The notes: generated by a model from the letters alone, not told the origin. A stretch of 64,000 bases of DNA from Bordetella parapertussis (GCA_945885345.1 CAMCYP010000015.1:1-64000), one strand, 5' to 3'. Positions 43,840 to 57,379 are shown, counted from the first letter of the stretch. Translations and numbers: made by a program.

Positions 43840-46251
43840 TTATTTCTTCAGTTTGGCAAACGCAAGCGCCATGGCACTCGCGGGCCGGGTATCAGTGCCA
43901 GCCGTCCGCGCTCCGGAATGACGGCCGTCAGATTTGCGCTTGTCAGGAATGGCGTGGGCACGGTCCAGGCCCGTGGCCGCCTGCTTCACGGCACCCCGCT
44001 GCTGCGCCACACCCGGCACATCATCCAGACGCATGGTGAGCGCAATGCGCTGACGCTTCAGATCAACTTCAAGCACTTTGACTTTAACGATCTGGCCGGG
44101 CTTCACAACCTCGTGCGGGTCTTTCACAAAACGGTTCGACAGCATCGAGATATGCACTAGGCCGTCCTGGTGCACACCGACATCCACGAACGCGCCAAAG
44201 GCCGCGACATTGGTCACCACGCCCTCAAGGATCATGTCGGGCTGAAGATCCGCAAGTTTTTCCACCCCTTCCTGAAACGTTGCCATCTTGAATTCCGGTC
44301 GCGGATCGCGGCCCGGTTTCTCCAGCTCGGCGAGGATGTCGCGCACCGTGGGCACGCCAAAGCGTTCATCGGCAAAATCCGCCGGCGACAACGCCTTGAG
44401 CAGCGCCGCCTGCCCCATCACCTCTGTCATGCCCTTGCCGATCCGCGCCAGAATGCGCTCGACCACGGGATACGCTTCCGGATGCACGGCAGAGCGGTCC
44501 AGGGGATTGTCGCCTTCGTTGATGCGCAAAAAGCCCGCGGCCTGCTCGAAAGTCTTGTCACCCAGGCGCGGTATCTTGCGAATCGCCTGACGGTTCGGGA
44601 ACGGGCCATGGTTGTCACGGTAGTCGACGATATTGCGCGCCAGGGTGCTGTTCAGTCCCGACACACGCGCCAGCAACGGCGCAGAAGCGGTATTGACGTC
44701 CACACCCACTGCATTCACGCAATCCTCGACCGTGGCATCCAGTGACCGGGCCAGCGCACGCTGATTCACATCATGCTGGTACTGCCCCACTCCGATCGCC
44801 TTGGGCTCAATTTTGACAAGCTCGGCCAGGGGGTCCTGAACACGTCGCGCAATGGACACCGCGCCGCGCAGACTGACATCCAGTTCCGGAAACTCGGCGG
44901 CGGCAAACGCCGATGCCGAATACACCGAAGCCCCGGCTTCGCTGACCACAACTTTGGCCAGCTTGCGCTGCGGTGCCTGCGCCATGACGCGTTTGATCAA
45001 TTCAGCTGCCAGCTTGTCGCTCTCCCGGCTGGCCGTGCCATTACCGATGGAAATCAGCTCAACGCCGTGCTGAAGCGCCAGTTTGGCCAGAGTCGACAAA
45101 GCACCTTCCCAATCATTGCGCGGAGCATGGGGATAGATCGTGGCGGTATCGAGCAGCTTGCCCGTGGCATCGACCACAGCGACCTTGCAGCCCGTCCGCA
45201 AGCCCGGATCCAGGCCCAGCACGGCTTTGGGACCCGCAGGCGCCGCCAGCAGCAGATCATGCAAGTTACGCCCGAAAATCCTGATGGCCTCGGCTTCCGC
45301 GGCCTCCCGCAGCTGCAGCATCAGTTCTGTGCTCAAGTGCAGATGGGCTTTGACACGCCAGGCCCAGTGGCATACCCCGGCCAGCCATGCATCTGCAGGG
45401 CGACCGCGATTTTCAATAGCGAAATGGCTGGCAATCATCGTCGCGCAGGGATGCGGCACAGCCGCTTCCAGTTCATCCCCCAGCCCGAGATTTAATGAAA
45501 GCACACCCAGCGCCCGCCCGCGGAACAGCGCCAAGGCGCGATGAGACGGGATGCTGCGCAGGGCCTCAGCATAGGCATAGTAGTCGCGAAACTTTTCTTC
45601 CTCGGCAGATTCCTGCCCTTTGACCACGGTCGAGGTCAGGATGCCCTCCCGCTGCAGTCGAGTGCGCAGGCTGGCCAGCAACCCTGCCGTTTCCGCAAAA
45701 CGCTCGGCCAGAATATCCCGCGCCCCATCCAGTGCCGCCTTGGCATCCGGAACATTGATCGCTTCTACACCCTCCGTCGCCGGCACCACCTTGATATAAC
45801 GAGCAGCCTCGACCTGTGGATCGAGCATGGGATCCGCCAGCAAGGCATCGGCCAGTGGCTCCAGACCGGCTTCCCTGGCAATTTGCGCCCGGGTGCGTCG
45901 TTTGGGCTTGTACGGCAGATAGAGATCTTCCAGCGCCTGCTTGGTGACACTGGCCTCAATGGCCAGACGCAGGGGATCCGTGAGTTTGCCCTGCTCGGCG
46001 ATCGAGGCCAGGATCGCTGCACGGCGATCTTCCAGTTCGCGCAAATAGATCAGCCGCTCTTCCAGCGTACGCAGCTGCGTGTCGTCTAGATTGCCGGTGG
46101 CTTCCTTGCGATAACGCGCGATAAAAGGGACGGTGGCCCCCTCATCCAGCAATGTCACCGCCGCAGCGACCTGCTTCGCCTGCACCCCCAGTTCAGCTGC
46201 GATGTTTTGAAGAATCTTGATCTGTGCTTCCGGCGTTACGGTGATGCTCAT
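43840..46251 (-). CDS. tex: Transcription accessory protein Tex
   Basis: A nucleic-acid-binding protein of 803 residues, the normal Tex size. It has the N-terminal helical Tex domain ([20 protein letters not shown]), a YqgF-like RNase H fold ([18 protein letters not shown]), helix-hairpin-helix repeats ([19 protein letters not shown]) and a C-terminal S1 domain ([20 protein letters not shown], then [12 protein letters not shown]). The tail is basic. The start at ATG 46251 has AAGGGA upstream. Members influence transcription and stress gene expression; the exact role is unsettled. Confidence 0.94.
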   Translation of the reverse strand: MSITVTPEAQIKILQNIAAELGVQAKQVAAAVTLLDEGATVPFIARYRKEATGNLDDTQLRTLEERLIYLRELEDRRAAILASIAEQGKLTDPLRLAIEASVTKQALEDLYLPYKPKRRTRAQIAREAGLEPLADALLADPMLDPQVEAARYIKVVPATEGVEAINVPDAKAALDGARDILAERFAETAGLLASLRTRLQREGILTSTVVKGQESAEEEKFRDYYAYAEALRSIPSHRALALFRGRALGVLSLNLGLGDELEAAVPHPCATMIASHFAIENRGRPADAWLAGVCHWAWRVKAHLHLSTELMLQLREAAEAEAIRIFGRNLHDLLLAAPAGPKAVLGLDPGLRTGCKVAVVDATGKLLDTATIYPHAPRNDWEGALSTLAKLALQHGVELISIGNGTASRESDKLAAELIKRVMAQAPQRKLAKVVVSEAGASVYSASAFAAAEFPELDVSLRGAVSIARRVQDPLAELVKIEPKAIGVGQYQHDVNQRALARSLDATVEDCVNAVGVDVNTASAPLLARVSGLNSTLARNIVDYRDNHGPFPNRQAIRKIPRLGDKTFEQAAGFLRINEGDNPLDRSAVHPEAYPVVERILARIGKGMTEVMGQAALLKALSPADFADERFGVPTVRDILAELEKPGRDPRPEFKMATFQEGVEKLADLQPDMILEGVVTNVAAFGAFVDVGVHQDGLVHISMLSNRFVKDPHEVVKPGQIVKVKVLEVDLKRQRIALTMRLDDVPGVAQQRGAVKQAATGLDRAHAIPDKRKSDGRHSGARTAGTDTRPASAMALAFAKLKK

Positions 46252-46333
46252 GCTTGTGCTTCCCTTGCTCAGTGGATCCGATGGATCAGCCGGCAACATG
46301 CGCCGGCCATCAATGTAAAATTTTTATCTAAAT

Positions 46334-46359
46334 AAAACGGCCCCGAACGGGGCCGTTTT
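46334..46359 (-). terminator. Terminator of tRNA-Ser (and possibly serS)
   Basis: AAAACGGCCCC (46334-46344) and GGGGCCGTTTT (46349-46359) form a perfect 11-bp stem with a GAAC/GTTC loop. On the minus strand the stem ends in TTTT and is followed by an AT-rich stretch. Confidence 0.9.
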
Positions 46360-46361
46360 AT

Positions 46362-46454
<93 letters not shown>

Positions 46455-46503
46455 TGAAACCTGTGGCGTCGCTGTGGACGTGAGGGGCCGGATTCTACCA
46501 GCC

Positions 46504-47823
<1,320 letters not shown>

Positions 47824-47953
47824 TTATCGGCGAGTTCACCGACTCCAGCCAGTCCCGTTCCTCGTCCCTTGCTCACCTTCACTTGACACATCCGCGAGCG
47901 CCCTTCTACAGTCGCGCCTCCCCTATTTTCCGTTTCCCGCCCCGAGACCATCC

Positions 47954-48829
47954 ATGTCCATAGTGCGCGCTCCCAATATTCCCGGGTTCATCCCACACAG
48001 CCGGAAACCCGAAACGCGATTCCCGTCCGGCGCCTGCGATTGCCATGCCCACGTATTCGGGCCGCAAGAGCTTTTTCCGTACCTCGCCAACGCCGCCTAC
48101 ATCCCCCCGGACGCAGTGACCGCGGATTACGTCGGCATGCTGAAAAACAACGGCTGCGACCGCGGCGTGCTGGTGCAGCCCAGCGTTTACGGCACCGACA
48201 ATAGCTGCATGGTTGATGCCTTGCGTTCAGGACTGCATGCGCTGCGCGGCATCGCGGTGGTGGAAGCGGATGTGTCGGACAGCACACTCGCTGATCTGCA
48301 TGCAGCAGGCGTGCGCGGTGTGCGCATCAATCTCGCCTCCGAAACCGAAGGCCTGACGCTGACCGACGGCGAACGCCTGGCACCACGCTTGAAGGAACTG
48401 GGCTGGCACCTGCAGTTTTATCTAGACCTGCCGAAAATGCCCGAAGCCGAAGCCAAGCTGGCAAAACTGAATATCAATATCGTCATCGACCATTTCGCGC
48501 GCTGCCAGGCGGCAGACGGCGTGAGCGCCCCGGCATTCCAGGCCCTGCAGCGACTGGTCAGTCGCGACAACTGCTGGGCCAAAATCATGGGGCCTTATTT
48601 CACATCAAAAAACGCGCCGCTGTATCCGGAACTGACAGCGCTGGCCCGCGCACTGGTTACTGCTGCGCCCGACCGCATTGTCTGGGGCACCGACTGGCCG
48701 CATCCCGGCGCGCGCGCGCTGATGCCGGAAGATCATGTGCTCGCGGATATGCTGGCGGAATGGGTGCCGGATGAAGCGCAGCGGCGCAAAGTGCTGGTCG
48801 ATAATCCGGCCCGGCTTTACGGATTTTGA
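47954..48829 (+). CDS. Amidohydrolase-2 family hydrolase (PDC-lactonase-like)
   Basis: A 291-residue TIM-barrel hydrolase. The N-terminal GACDCHAHVFGP has the HxH metal motif in the form typical of 2-pyrone-4,6-dicarboxylate lactonase (LigI) relatives. The barrel His is in VIDHFARC and the catalytic Asp in WGTDWPHPG. The ATG at 47954 is chosen because upstream in-frame sequence has no conservation features. The exact lactone or acid substrate is unknown. It lies between serS and rarA on the opposite strand. Confidence 0.82.
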   Translation: MSIVRAPNIPGFIPHSRKPETRFPSGACDCHAHVFGPQELFPYLANAAYIPPDAVTADYVGMLKNNGCDRGVLVQPSVYGTDNSCMVDALRSGLHALRGIAVVEADVSDSTLADLHAAGVRGVRINLASETEGLTLTDGERLAPRLKELGWHLQFYLDLPKMPEAEAKLAKLNINIVIDHFARCQAADGVSAPAFQALQRLVSRDNCWAKIMGPYFTSKNAPLYPELTALARALVTAAPDRIVWGTDWPHPGARALMPEDHVLADMLAEWVPDEAQRRKVLVDNPARLYGF

Positions 48830-48863
48830 TTCGCGGCCGCCATTCAATAACTACAAAAATATC

Positions 48864-48900
48864 AATAAAATCAAATACTTATAACTATTTGTTTTTATTG
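48864..48900. repeat. AT-rich recurrent motif, inverted pair (copies 3 and 4)
   Basis: Copy 3 (48864-48882, minus orientation) and copy 4 (48882-48900, plus orientation, one mismatch) face each other and form a long AT-rich hairpin, with arms AATAAAATCAAATA and TATTTGTTTTTATT. The right arm encodes the last codons and stop of rarA. It may act as a terminator between the convergent genes. Confidence 0.6.
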
Positions 48901-50192
48901 CGATCCAGTTCGCGTAAACGCGCGAGTTTCTCCGCGATTTTTCCTTCCAGACCGCGCTCCGTCGGTTCATATAGGCCGGGTGGCTTCATGCCGTCCGGCA
49001 GATAATTTTCGCCGGCGGCATAGGCTTCCGGCTCATCGTGGGCATAGCGGTACTCGCGACCGTAACCCAGATCCTTCATCAGCTTGGTCGGCGCATTGCG
49101 CAGATGTTCAGGCACCGGACGCGACGGGTCGTTGCGCACCAGTTCGCGCGCGCGGTTGTAAGCCATATACGCGGCATTGCTTTTCGGCGCGACCGCCAGA
49201 TAGATCGCAGCTTCCGCCAGCGCGAGTTCACCTTCGGGTGAGCCGAGGCGTTCATAGGTTTCACAGGCATCCAGCGCCATGCGCAGCGCACGCGCATCGG
49301 CGAGACCGATATCCTCCACTGCCATGCGAATCAATCGCCGGCCGAGGTACAGCGGATCGGCGCCACCATCAAGCATGCGCACCAGCCAGTACAGGGCAGC
49401 ATCCGGCGCGGAACCACGTACGGATTTATGCAGCGCCGAGATCTGGTCGTAAAACGCATCGCCGCCTTTGTCGAAACGGCGCAGGCTTTGCGTCAGTGTC
49501 TGTTTGACGAAAGCATCATCGATTTCGCTTTGCTTGGCCTGCGTTGCTGCGGTGGCCACCTGCTCCAGCATGTTCAGCAAGCGGCGGGCGTCGCCGTCGG
49601 CATAAGCCACCAGACTATCGCGGGCCGCATCCGATAATTTAAATAAAAACAATGACTTGTCGATAGTTCGCAGAATCAGCCCGGCGAGATCGGCATCGGT
49701 CAGCGGCTGCAGCACATATACCGCGGCGCGCGACAGCAAGGCGCTGTTGACCTCGAACGACGGATTCTCGGTGGTGGCGCCGATGAAAGTGATCAGGCCC
49801 TGCTCGACGAAGGGCAGAAAGGCATCCTGCTGTGACTTGTTGAAGCGATGCACTTCATCGACAAACAGGATGGTGCGGCGTCCGCTTTGCTGCAGCACGA
49901 CTTCTGCACGCGCCACGGCTTCGCGAATTTCCTTGACGCCGGCAAGCACCGCCGAGATCGCGATGAATTCGGCATCGAAAGCCTGTGCCATCAGGCGCGC
50001 CAGCGTGGTCTTGCCGACGCCGGGCGGGCCCCACAGGATCATCGAATGCGGTTTGCCGGCTTCAAAAGCAAGTCGCAACGGTTTGCCGGCGCCGACCAGG
50101 TGCTGCTGCCCGACGACCTCGTCGAGAGTGCGCGGCCGCATGCGCTCCGCCAGCGGCGCGTCGGGCTCACGTTTCGCGAACAGGTCGTTCAC
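48885..50192 (-). CDS. rarA: Replication-associated recombination protein A (AAA+ ATPase)
   Basis: A clamp-loader-like ATPase acting at stalled replication forks. It has 435 residues. Walker A is WGPPGVGKT (about 54-62), Walker B is ILFVDEVHRF, sensor 1 is FIGATTENPSFEVN, and the C-terminal MgsA domain includes GGDAFYDQISALHKSVRGS and RRLIRMAVEDIGLAD. The start is GTG 50192. A degenerate copy of the AT-rich motif (49642-49660) encodes SLFLFK in the mid region. It follows lolA by 24 bp. Confidence 0.95.
   Translation of the reverse strand: MNDLFAKREPDAPLAERMRPRTLDEVVGQQHLVGAGKPLRLAFEAGKPHSMILWGPPGVGKTTLARLMAQAFDAEFIAISAVLAGVKEIREAVARAEVVLQQSGRRTILFVDEVHRFNKSQQDAFLPFVEQGLITFIGATTENPSFEVNSALLSRAAVYVLQPLTDADLAGLILRTIDKSLFLFKLSDAARDSLVAYADGDARRLLNMLEQVATAATQAKQSEIDDAFVKQTLTQSLRRFDKGGDAFYDQISALHKSVRGSAPDAALYWLVRMLDGGADPLYLGRRLIRMAVEDIGLADARALRMALDACETYERLGSPEGELALAEAAIYLAVAPKSNAAYMAYNRARELVRNDPSRPVPEHLRNAPTKLMKDLGYGREYRYAHDEPEAYAAGENYLPDGMKPPGLYEPTERGLEGKIAEKLARLRELDRNKNK
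49642..49660 (-). repeat. AT-rich recurrent motif, degenerate copy inside rarA
   Basis: AATAAAAACAATGACTTGT differs from the copy at 63215 at two positions. It is in frame within rarA. It may be coincidental, but its AT content stands out in the gene. Confidence 0.35.
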
Positions 50193-50216
50193 GCTGGTTT
50201 GTCCCCAGTTAGCCGC

Positions 50217-50822
50217 TTATTCGCTGATGACGTCGGCGCCCTGCGGCGGCGTGAAGCGGAACACATCGGCGGCAATGCGCGGATTGCGTTCAACATCGGC
50301 AAAGGTGATCACCGTGGTCTGGCCGAACTGGTCGCGCAGTTCCATCGCTTCCAGCCCTGATTTGCCGAAACCCATGCGTACGCGCTCGAACACCGTCTCT
50401 TTGCTTTTCGGCAATGCTTCCAGCCAGTCCAGCCCCTTGTCCGTGCCCACATTGGACAATTTGTAATCACGCTCGAGGTCGTTACTGCCGGAGAGCAAGG
50501 CCGCGGGGCTGGCGCCCAGCGCACGATCGAGTTTTCGTACCGTGACCTGATTCAGATCCTTGTCATAAATCCACAGTTTGCTGCCGTCGCCGACGATGAC
50601 CTGCTCGTACGGTTTCTGGTAATCCCAGCGGAATTTTCCCGGCCGGGAAAACTGCATGATGCCCTGCGCCTGCTGCAGCGGCTTCAGGTTCTTGTCGAGC
50701 ACCATCTGCGCAAAACGCGCCTTGACGGTCAGTGTCTGGGTCAGGAACACCTTCAACGCGTCAGTGGCTGCAGCGGACGCCAGGCCAGGCAGCAGACACA
50801 ACAGGATCAGGACGGTGCGCAT
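50217..50822 (-). CDS. lolA: Outer-membrane lipoprotein carrier protein LolA
   Basis: A periplasmic chaperone that ferries lipoproteins from LolCDE to the outer membrane. It has 201 residues with a signal peptide (about 1-19). Family features are LTQTLTVKARFAQMV, the long half-barrel strands GIMQFSRPGKFRWDYQKPYE and VGDGSKLWIYDKDLNQVTV, and the C-terminal GADVI. It lies between ftsK and rarA, the usual order. Its ATG (50822) overlaps the stop of the small upstream gene by one base. Confidence 0.93.
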   Translation of the reverse strand: MRTVLILLCLLPGLASAAATDALKVFLTQTLTVKARFAQMVLDKNLKPLQQAQGIMQFSRPGKFRWDYQKPYEQVIVGDGSKLWIYDKDLNQVTVRKLDRALGASPAALLSGSNDLERDYKLSNVGTDKGLDWLEALPKSKETVFERVRMGFGKSGLEAMELRDQFGQTTVITFADVERNPRIAADVFRFTPPQGADVISE

Positions 50823-51130
50823 CAAAGGGGTTTTCTTACTCGCTCGATGTTTTCGATACGGCCCGAACGCAGTGTGATCGTGGTCAAAAAGGGATTGGCC
50901 GGGGTCGGGAAATAATAGTACGACTTGAGGCCTTCACGGATGTTGTCGAGCGCCTGGTGGTCGGGTTTTCCCGCGCGCAGTACCAGTTCGCCTTCTGTCA
51001 TGCCATGCTCGAGACGGATATAAACCTCGAACGCCATGCCGCGCGGCGCGGCGTCTTCAGCAGCGCCGGCAAAGCCGCACCACAGCGCAGCAACCAGGAT
51101 CAGGGTACGGACAAAAATTCGAATCAACAT
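50822..51130 (-). CDS. Small exported protein of unknown function
   Basis: A 102-residue protein with a signal peptide (about 1-23, ending GFAGA). The mature part MAFEVYIRLEHGMTEGELVL, followed by RAGKPDH, resembles the small beta-fold of the SmpA/BamE type (start GMTEGEVL..AGKPD), but it is too short to assign. It ends in a basic tail. It is coupled to lolA by a one-base overlap, suggesting an envelope role. Confidence 0.7.
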   Translation of the reverse strand: MLIRIFVRTLILVAALWCGFAGAAEDAAPRGMAFEVYIRLEHGMTEGELVLRAGKPDHQALDNIREGLKSYYYFPTPANPFLTTITLRSGRIENIERVRKPL

Positions 51131-51197
51131 GAAAGGTCAGACCGCGGACAACCGGGAAAGTTTGTAAAATGAGTTTGTAATATTTTGTTTCAGGAAA

Positions 51198-53504
51198 TCA
51201 ATCGTTATCCGAGGCGGACGCCGGCGCCAGCACTTCGCGGTTGCCATTGGACTGCATCGGCGACACCAGCCCCGAGCGTTCCATCTGTTCGATCAGCCGC
51301 GCGGCACGGTTATAACCGATGCGCAGATGACGTTGCACCAGTGAAATCGACGGACGGCGTGTCTTGAGCACGATCGCCACTGCCTGGTCGTACAGGGGAT
51401 CGGCCTCGCCGTTGCCGCCTTCCGCACCTTCAACACCGCCCTCGGCAGAGGTTTCCGGGCCCTCAAGAATTTCATCGATATATTGCGGCTTGGCCAGACC
51501 TTTCAGGTGATCGACCACCTTGTGCACCTCATGGTCGTCAACGAAGGCACCGTGCACACGCTGGGTATAGCCCTGCCCGGGGGGCAGGTACAACATGTCG
51601 CCCTGGCCGAGCAGCGCCTCCGCGCCCATCTGGTCGAGAATCGTGCGTGAATCCACTTTGGCTGACACCTGGAACGCGATCCGCGTCGGAATGTTGGCCT
51701 TGATAAGCCCGGTGATCACGTCCACCGAAGGCCGCTGCGTGGCCAGCACCAGGTGTACGCCGGCGGCACGCGCCTTCTGCGCCAGTCGCGCAATCAGTTC
51801 CTCGATTTTCTTGCCGACCACCATCATCAGGTCGGCCAGCTCGTCGATAACGACAACAATCAGCGCCATTTCCACCAGCGGCACCGGATTGTCGGGCGTC
51901 GAGGCAATCGGATTCATCAGCGGTGTTTTCTTTTTCGCTGCTTCACGCACCTTCTGGTTGAAGCCGGCCATGTTGCGCACACCCAGCGTCGACATCAGTT
52001 TGTAGCGCCGCTCCATTTCGCCGACACACCAGTTCAGCGCATTCGCCGCCTGCCGCATGTCCGTGACCACCGGCGCCAGCAAGTGCGGAATACCCTCATA
52101 GACCGACAGCTCGAGCATTTTCGGGTCAATCAGGATCAGCCGCACCTGCGATGGCGGGGCCTTGTAGAGAAGCGACAGGATCATCGCGTTGATCGCCACC
52201 GATTTTCCGGAACCGGTGGTGCCGGCAACCAGCAGATGCGGCATGCGCGCGAGATCGGCAACGATCGGGTGGCCGGCAATGTCCTTGCCCAGTGCCAGCG
52301 CCAGCGGCGAAGTCATGTCCGCATAAACCTGCGAACTGAGGATTTCCGACAGGCGCACGATCTGCCGTTTGGGATTGGGGATCTCCAGCCCCATGCAGCT
52401 CTTGCCGGGGATGGTTTCGACAACACGGATGCTCATCACCGACAGCGCACGCGCCAGGTCGCGCACCAGGTTGATGATCTGGCTGCCTTTGACGCCGATT
52501 GAGGGCTCAATCTCGAAGCGCGTCACCACCGGTCCGGGATAAGCCGCCAGCACTTTGACCTCGACACCGAAATCGAGCAGCTTTTTCTCGATCAGCCGCG
52601 AAGTGAATTCCAGCGTGTCCGAAGAAACGGTTTCAACGTTGGCATCCGCCTCGTCGAGCAGACTCAAAGGCGGCAGCAGGGAATCCGGAAGGTCGCCGAA
52701 CAACGGCACCTGCTTTTCACGTTCAACCCGTGCTGATTTCGGAATCTCGATGATGCGCGGCGGCTCGATGCGCACCGGTTCGTGTGCCTCGATTTTTTTC
52801 TTGTTGTCCTCAACCGCATCCTTGCGCGCCACCACGGCTTCTGCACCGGCCTTGCGGTCGGCGCGCTCCTGCACCTTGGCCACGACATATGTGTAGAAAC
52901 GTTCTGCCCAGTCGCCCAGTCGCTCAATCACCAGCAACCATGAAATGCCCGTGAACAGGCTGAGCCCAGCGGCCAGCAACAGCAGCAACAGCAAGGTCCC
53001 GCCGGTAAATCCCGCAACCATGGCCAGGCCGTTGCCGACCAGCGCGCCCAGCGCGCCGCCCGGTGCACCGGGCAGCTCAACGTGCAAGGTATACAGGCGC
53101 AGCGACTCGATGCCGCAGCTGGCCATCAGCAACACGACAAAACCGATCAGCATCACCGCATGGGAACGACGATCGGTCTCGATGACAGTCTCAATGCGGC
53201 GGAAGCTCCACAGCACCAGCGCCCCGCACAAGGCTACCCACCAATAGGCCGAAATGCCGAACATGAACAGCAGCAGATCCGCGACATAAGCCCCGACCAG
53301 CCCCCCGGCGTTGCCGAGGTGATCGGTAGCCACGCTGTGCGACCAGCCCGGATCGCCCTTGTGGAACGTAAACAGCACCAGCAGCAGGTACGAGGCAACG
53401 GCAAGGAACGCCAGCCACCAGGACTCGCGCAGCAAGGCCGCGAGTTTCGGCGGCAGCGGATTGGGCGCGGTTTTGGCGGCAGAAGATTTATCGCTGGCCA
53501 GCAT
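51198..53504 (-). CDS. ftsK: DNA translocase FtsK
   Basis: A septal DNA pump that clears and resolves chromosome termini. The 768-residue protein has four or five N-terminal membrane helices (about 26-215), a short linker, the alpha/beta motor with Walker A GTTGSGKS and Walker [13 protein letters not shown], and a C-terminal gamma winged helix ([20 protein letters not shown]) that reads KOPS. The linker is short, as in SpoIIIE-like forms. ATG 53504 is chosen because earlier sequence shows no FtsK features. It is followed by the lolA cluster. Confidence 0.94.
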   Translation of the reverse strand: MLASDKSSAAKTAPNPLPPKLAALLRESWWLAFLAVASYLLLVLFTFHKGDPGWSHSVATDHLGNAGGLVGAYVADLLLFMFGISAYWWVALCGALVLWSFRRIETVIETDRRSHAVMLIGFVVLLMASCGIESLRLYTLHVELPGAPGGALGALVGNGLAMVAGFTGGTLLLLLLLAAGLSLFTGISWLLVIERLGDWAERFYTYVVAKVQERADRKAGAEAVVARKDAVEDNKKKIEAHEPVRIEPPRIIEIPKSARVEREKQVPLFGDLPDSLLPPLSLLDEADANVETVSSDTLEFTSRLIEKKLLDFGVEVKVLAAYPGPVVTRFEIEPSIGVKGSQIINLVRDLARALSVMSIRVVETIPGKSCMGLEIPNPKRQIVRLSEILSSQVYADMTSPLALALGKDIAGHPIVADLARMPHLLVAGTTGSGKSVAINAMILSLLYKAPPSQVRLILIDPKMLELSVYEGIPHLLAPVVTDMRQAANALNWCVGEMERRYKLMSTLGVRNMAGFNQKVREAAKKKTPLMNPIASTPDNPVPLVEMALIVVVIDELADLMMVVGKKIEELIARLAQKARAAGVHLVLATQRPSVDVITGLIKANIPTRIAFQVSAKVDSRTILDQMGAEALLGQGDMLYLPPGQGYTQRVHGAFVDDHEVHKVVDHLKGLAKPQYIDEILEGPETSAEGGVEGAEGGNGEADPLYDQAVAIVLKTRRPSISLVQRHLRIGYNRAARLIEQMERSGLVSPMQSNGNREVLAPASASDND

Positions 53505-53620
53505 CAGGTTGTTCGCAGAGAATTTTTCGTAAAACCGTTTTGTTAACCCGATGATTATAAGTGAAAAGCTGCGTCCAGCAGCAAAAGCCGCCGCATACCG
53601 CAAAACCACGACAGCAAAAA

Positions 53621-53646
53621 CAAACCCCGCCGGAAGGCGGGGTTTG
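53621..53646 (-). terminator. Terminator after the FecR-like gene
   Basis: CAAACCCCGCC (53621-53631) and GGCGGGGTTTG (53636-53646) form a perfect 11-bp stem with a 4-nt loop. On the minus strand TTTTTGC follows. It isolates ftsK from the upstream gene. Confidence 0.88.
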
Positions 53647-53666
53647 TCAGCGGGAAACAGCAAATT

Positions 53667-54368
53667 TTAGCGCACAACACATTCCTGGCTGGCGCCGCCG
53701 CCCACTGCGCCGCCACCGATGCCCAGCGTGAACGGCAACTGGTTCAGGTTCAGGCCCGGATCACCCGGCAGCAGAATCGGGGGTTTGCCCGGATCCTGGG
53801 CAAAACCGAACTGGCCTTCATTCACCAGCTGGGTGCCGCCCTGAGTCTGCATGATGTAGCTGCCGGTGTACGTCGTGTGGTAGGTGCCGGGTTCCAGGTT
53901 GCCACAGTCCGACGTGCAAGCCACAGTGTCCCCGGAAGAGCCGCGGATACCGATGGTGGCCGTTGATGTGCCGATCTTGTAGGCGTCCTGATTGCCGCGT
54001 TTGCCGATCAGGCCGGTCACCGTACGTAAACCGCCTTTCAGCAAGCGCATGAACATGCCGTCGCCCTGCGGTGCTGCCTGACTGAAGGAATAGGCTTCGA
54101 GTTTCATGGTGCTGTTCGGCCGCATGGTCGCCGCGCTGCCATCGGTGAAATTGATCTGGGCATAACTGTCACGCTGCGTGGTCAGCACATCGCCCGGCTG
54201 AACTTCCGATTTCTGGGAAAGTATGCGCACAGAGCCATCCGGCCGCTGCACCGACATGGTTCCGCTCAGATGGGTGATTACTCCGGCCCCGGCTGCCCAT
54301 GCACCTGCGGCAGCCAACGCCAGCGCGACACCCGCTACCCCCTGCATCCACCCCTTGCTCGCAAACAT
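53667..54368 (-). CDS. FecR-domain exported protein
   Basis: A 233-residue protein with a signal peptide (about 1-26) and a FecR-like beta domain (about 30-150: SVQRPDGSVRILSQKSEVQP, then GDVLTTQRDSYAQINFTDGS and a GTSTATIGIRGSSGD strand). It ends in a Gly-rich tail with a Cys (SQECVVR) and a cysteine pair CTSDC in the middle. Not an anti-sigma factor: no cytosolic domain is present. It is divergent in origin from the ftsK cluster that it separates from trxB. Confidence 0.78.
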   Translation of the reverse strand: MFASKGWMQGVAGVALALAAAGAWAAGAGVITHLSGTMSVQRPDGSVRILSQKSEVQPGDVLTTQRDSYAQINFTDGSAATMRPNSTMKLEAYSFSQAAPQGDGMFMRLLKGGLRTVTGLIGKRGNQDAYKIGTSTATIGIRGSSGDTVACTSDCGNLEPGTYHTTYTGSYIMQTQGGTQLVNEGQFGFAQDPGKPPILLPGDPGLNLNQLPFTLGIGGGAVGGGASQECVVR

Positions 54369-54540
54369 GACAGCCCCCTTTTCAGTGCGCGCCCGAAAGC
54401 CGCACGGGAATCCCGTTATGAACTACAGTCGATACAGTCTCATTTTAATACTATAAGTCACGAACTTGCGAGAAAAACCGGAATGCGGAATTACTGCAAG
54501 CCCCTGAAAGCGTGAGAAAAATCACGCCTCAACACAGGCC

Positions 54541-55230
54541 TCAATCCGCAGATCCGCGATGCGCCATCGACTTGCGGTCGAGCACGATGATCTTGCGTTT
54601 GTCAGTAACGATCAGGTTCTTTTCCTGCAAATCCTTGACCACCCGGCTGACCATCTCGCGCGAAGCGCCGATCATGCGTGCAATCTCCTGCTTCGCCGGC
54701 GCCTTCGTCACCACCCATTGACCATCGATATTTTCGGCCATGTCGATGATCAGGCGGGCAACCCGTCCGTAAACGTCGATCAACGCCAGGCTCTCGATCT
54801 TGCGATCCGCATCGCGCAGGCGTTTGACCATGTTCCGCAGCACCAGCATCGCCATTTCGGCATGGCTTTCCAGGCAGGCCAGGAATGCCGTCCGCGGAAT
54901 CCGCAGCATCTCGCAGGGTTCCAGCGTTTCCACCGTCGCCGAACTCGGCAGGCTGTCGAGCAAACCCATTTCGCCGACGAAATCCTGCACTCCCAGCACC
55001 GTCAGGATGACCTCGTGCCCCTCCTCATCCGGGATCAGCACTTTGACACGCCCCGAAAGGATAATGTACAGCGCCTCGGTTTCCTCGCCCGCGCGCAAAA
55101 TTGCCGCGCCGCGGGGATAACTGCGCTGCTGTACACCCGGCAGCAGTTCCGCAAATTGTTGATCCGAAAAAGACGAAAACAGCGGAACCGTTTTCAGAAT
55201 CTGGGGATTCAATGCAATTGGAGCAGGCAT
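54541..55230 (-). CDS. Crp/Fnr-family transcriptional regulator
   Basis: A 229-residue regulator with an N-terminal cyclic-nucleotide-binding-like domain (about 15-130: LFSSFSDQQFAELLPG, YIILSGRVKVLI, FVGEMGLLDSLP) and a C-terminal winged helix (KQEIARMIGASREMVSRVVK). The Fnr-type N-terminal cysteine cluster is absent, so direct oxygen sensing is unlikely. It is divergent from trxB. Confidence 0.9.
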   Translation of the reverse strand: MPAPIALNPQILKTVPLFSSFSDQQFAELLPGVQQRSYPRGAAILRAGEETEALYIILSGRVKVLIPDEEGHEVILTVLGVQDFVGEMGLLDSLPSSATVETLEPCEMLRIPRTAFLACLESHAEMAMLVLRNMVKRLRDADRKIESLALIDVYGRVARLIIDMAENIDGQWVVTKAPAKQEIARMIGASREMVSRVVKDLQEKNLIVTDKRKIIVLDRKSMAHRGSAD

Positions 55231-55350
55231 GGGTTCGTCACTATTGGCAATTTTTTACGGGCACGGTGGCGTATCGTGGATACGACAAAGGCATGTTGCC
55301 AGAACACGGGCCAATAGTCATGCCCGTACCGCGCTTGATGGCTGTGATAA

Positions 55351-56403
<1,053 letters not shown>

Positions 56404-56428
56404 TCAGGCCGGCCGAACGGAATGCGCC

Positions 56429-57004
56429 ATGAAAAAGGCCAAACCGCGAGGCCGCATCCAGGTACCGGAACAGGATGAATCGGCACAGGCGCTGCTGCGG
56501 GCAGCGCTCGCTGATGTCACACCGCTGCCACCCACCAACCGCGCCAGGCTGGCCCGGCCGCGGCCAAAGCCGGTTGCCGCGCAGCGGCAGCTCGACGACC
56601 GCGCGGTGCTGCGCGACACGCTGAGCGATGCCCCGGCCTGGGAACTGGGCCTGGAAAACGGCGAAGAGCTGCTGTTCCTGCGCAACGGCATATCGGCGCA
56701 ACACCTGAAAAAGCTGCGCCGCGGCCACTGGGCGGTACAGGATCACCTCGACCTGCACGGCCTCACCTCTCCGGAAGCGCGGGTTCTGATTGCAGAATTT
56801 CTGGCTCATTGTGTGCGCAATGGACTGCGCTGCGTGCGCATCGTGCACGGCAAAGGACTGGGTTCGCCCAACCGGGAACCAGTGCTGAAGAAAAAAGTGG
56901 CGGGCTGGCTGGCGCAGCGTGATGAAGTGCTGGCCTACTGTCAGGCGCCGCAGGCTGATGGCGGCGGCGGCGCAGTGCTGGTGCTGCTTAAAGCCCGAAG
57001 ATAG
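56429..57004 (+). CDS. Smr/MutS2-C-domain protein
   Basis: A 191-residue protein with an N-terminal basic region and a C-terminal Smr domain (about 108-190). The motifs LDLHGLTSPEAR and RIVHGKGLGSPN are visible. Smr domains have nuclease activity in some proteins; the role of this stand-alone form, like YdaL/SmrA, is not settled. It starts 25 bp after trxB. Confidence 0.9.
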   Translation: MKKAKPRGRIQVPEQDESAQALLRAALADVTPLPPTNRARLARPRPKPVAAQRQLDDRAVLRDTLSDAPAWELGLENGEELLFLRNGISAQHLKKLRRGHWAVQDHLDLHGLTSPEARVLIAEFLAHCVRNGLRCVRIVHGKGLGSPNREPVLKKKVAGWLAQRDEVLAYCQAPQADGGGGAVLVLLKARR

Positions 57005-57012
57005 AAATGAAA

Positions 57013-57379
<367 letters not shown>

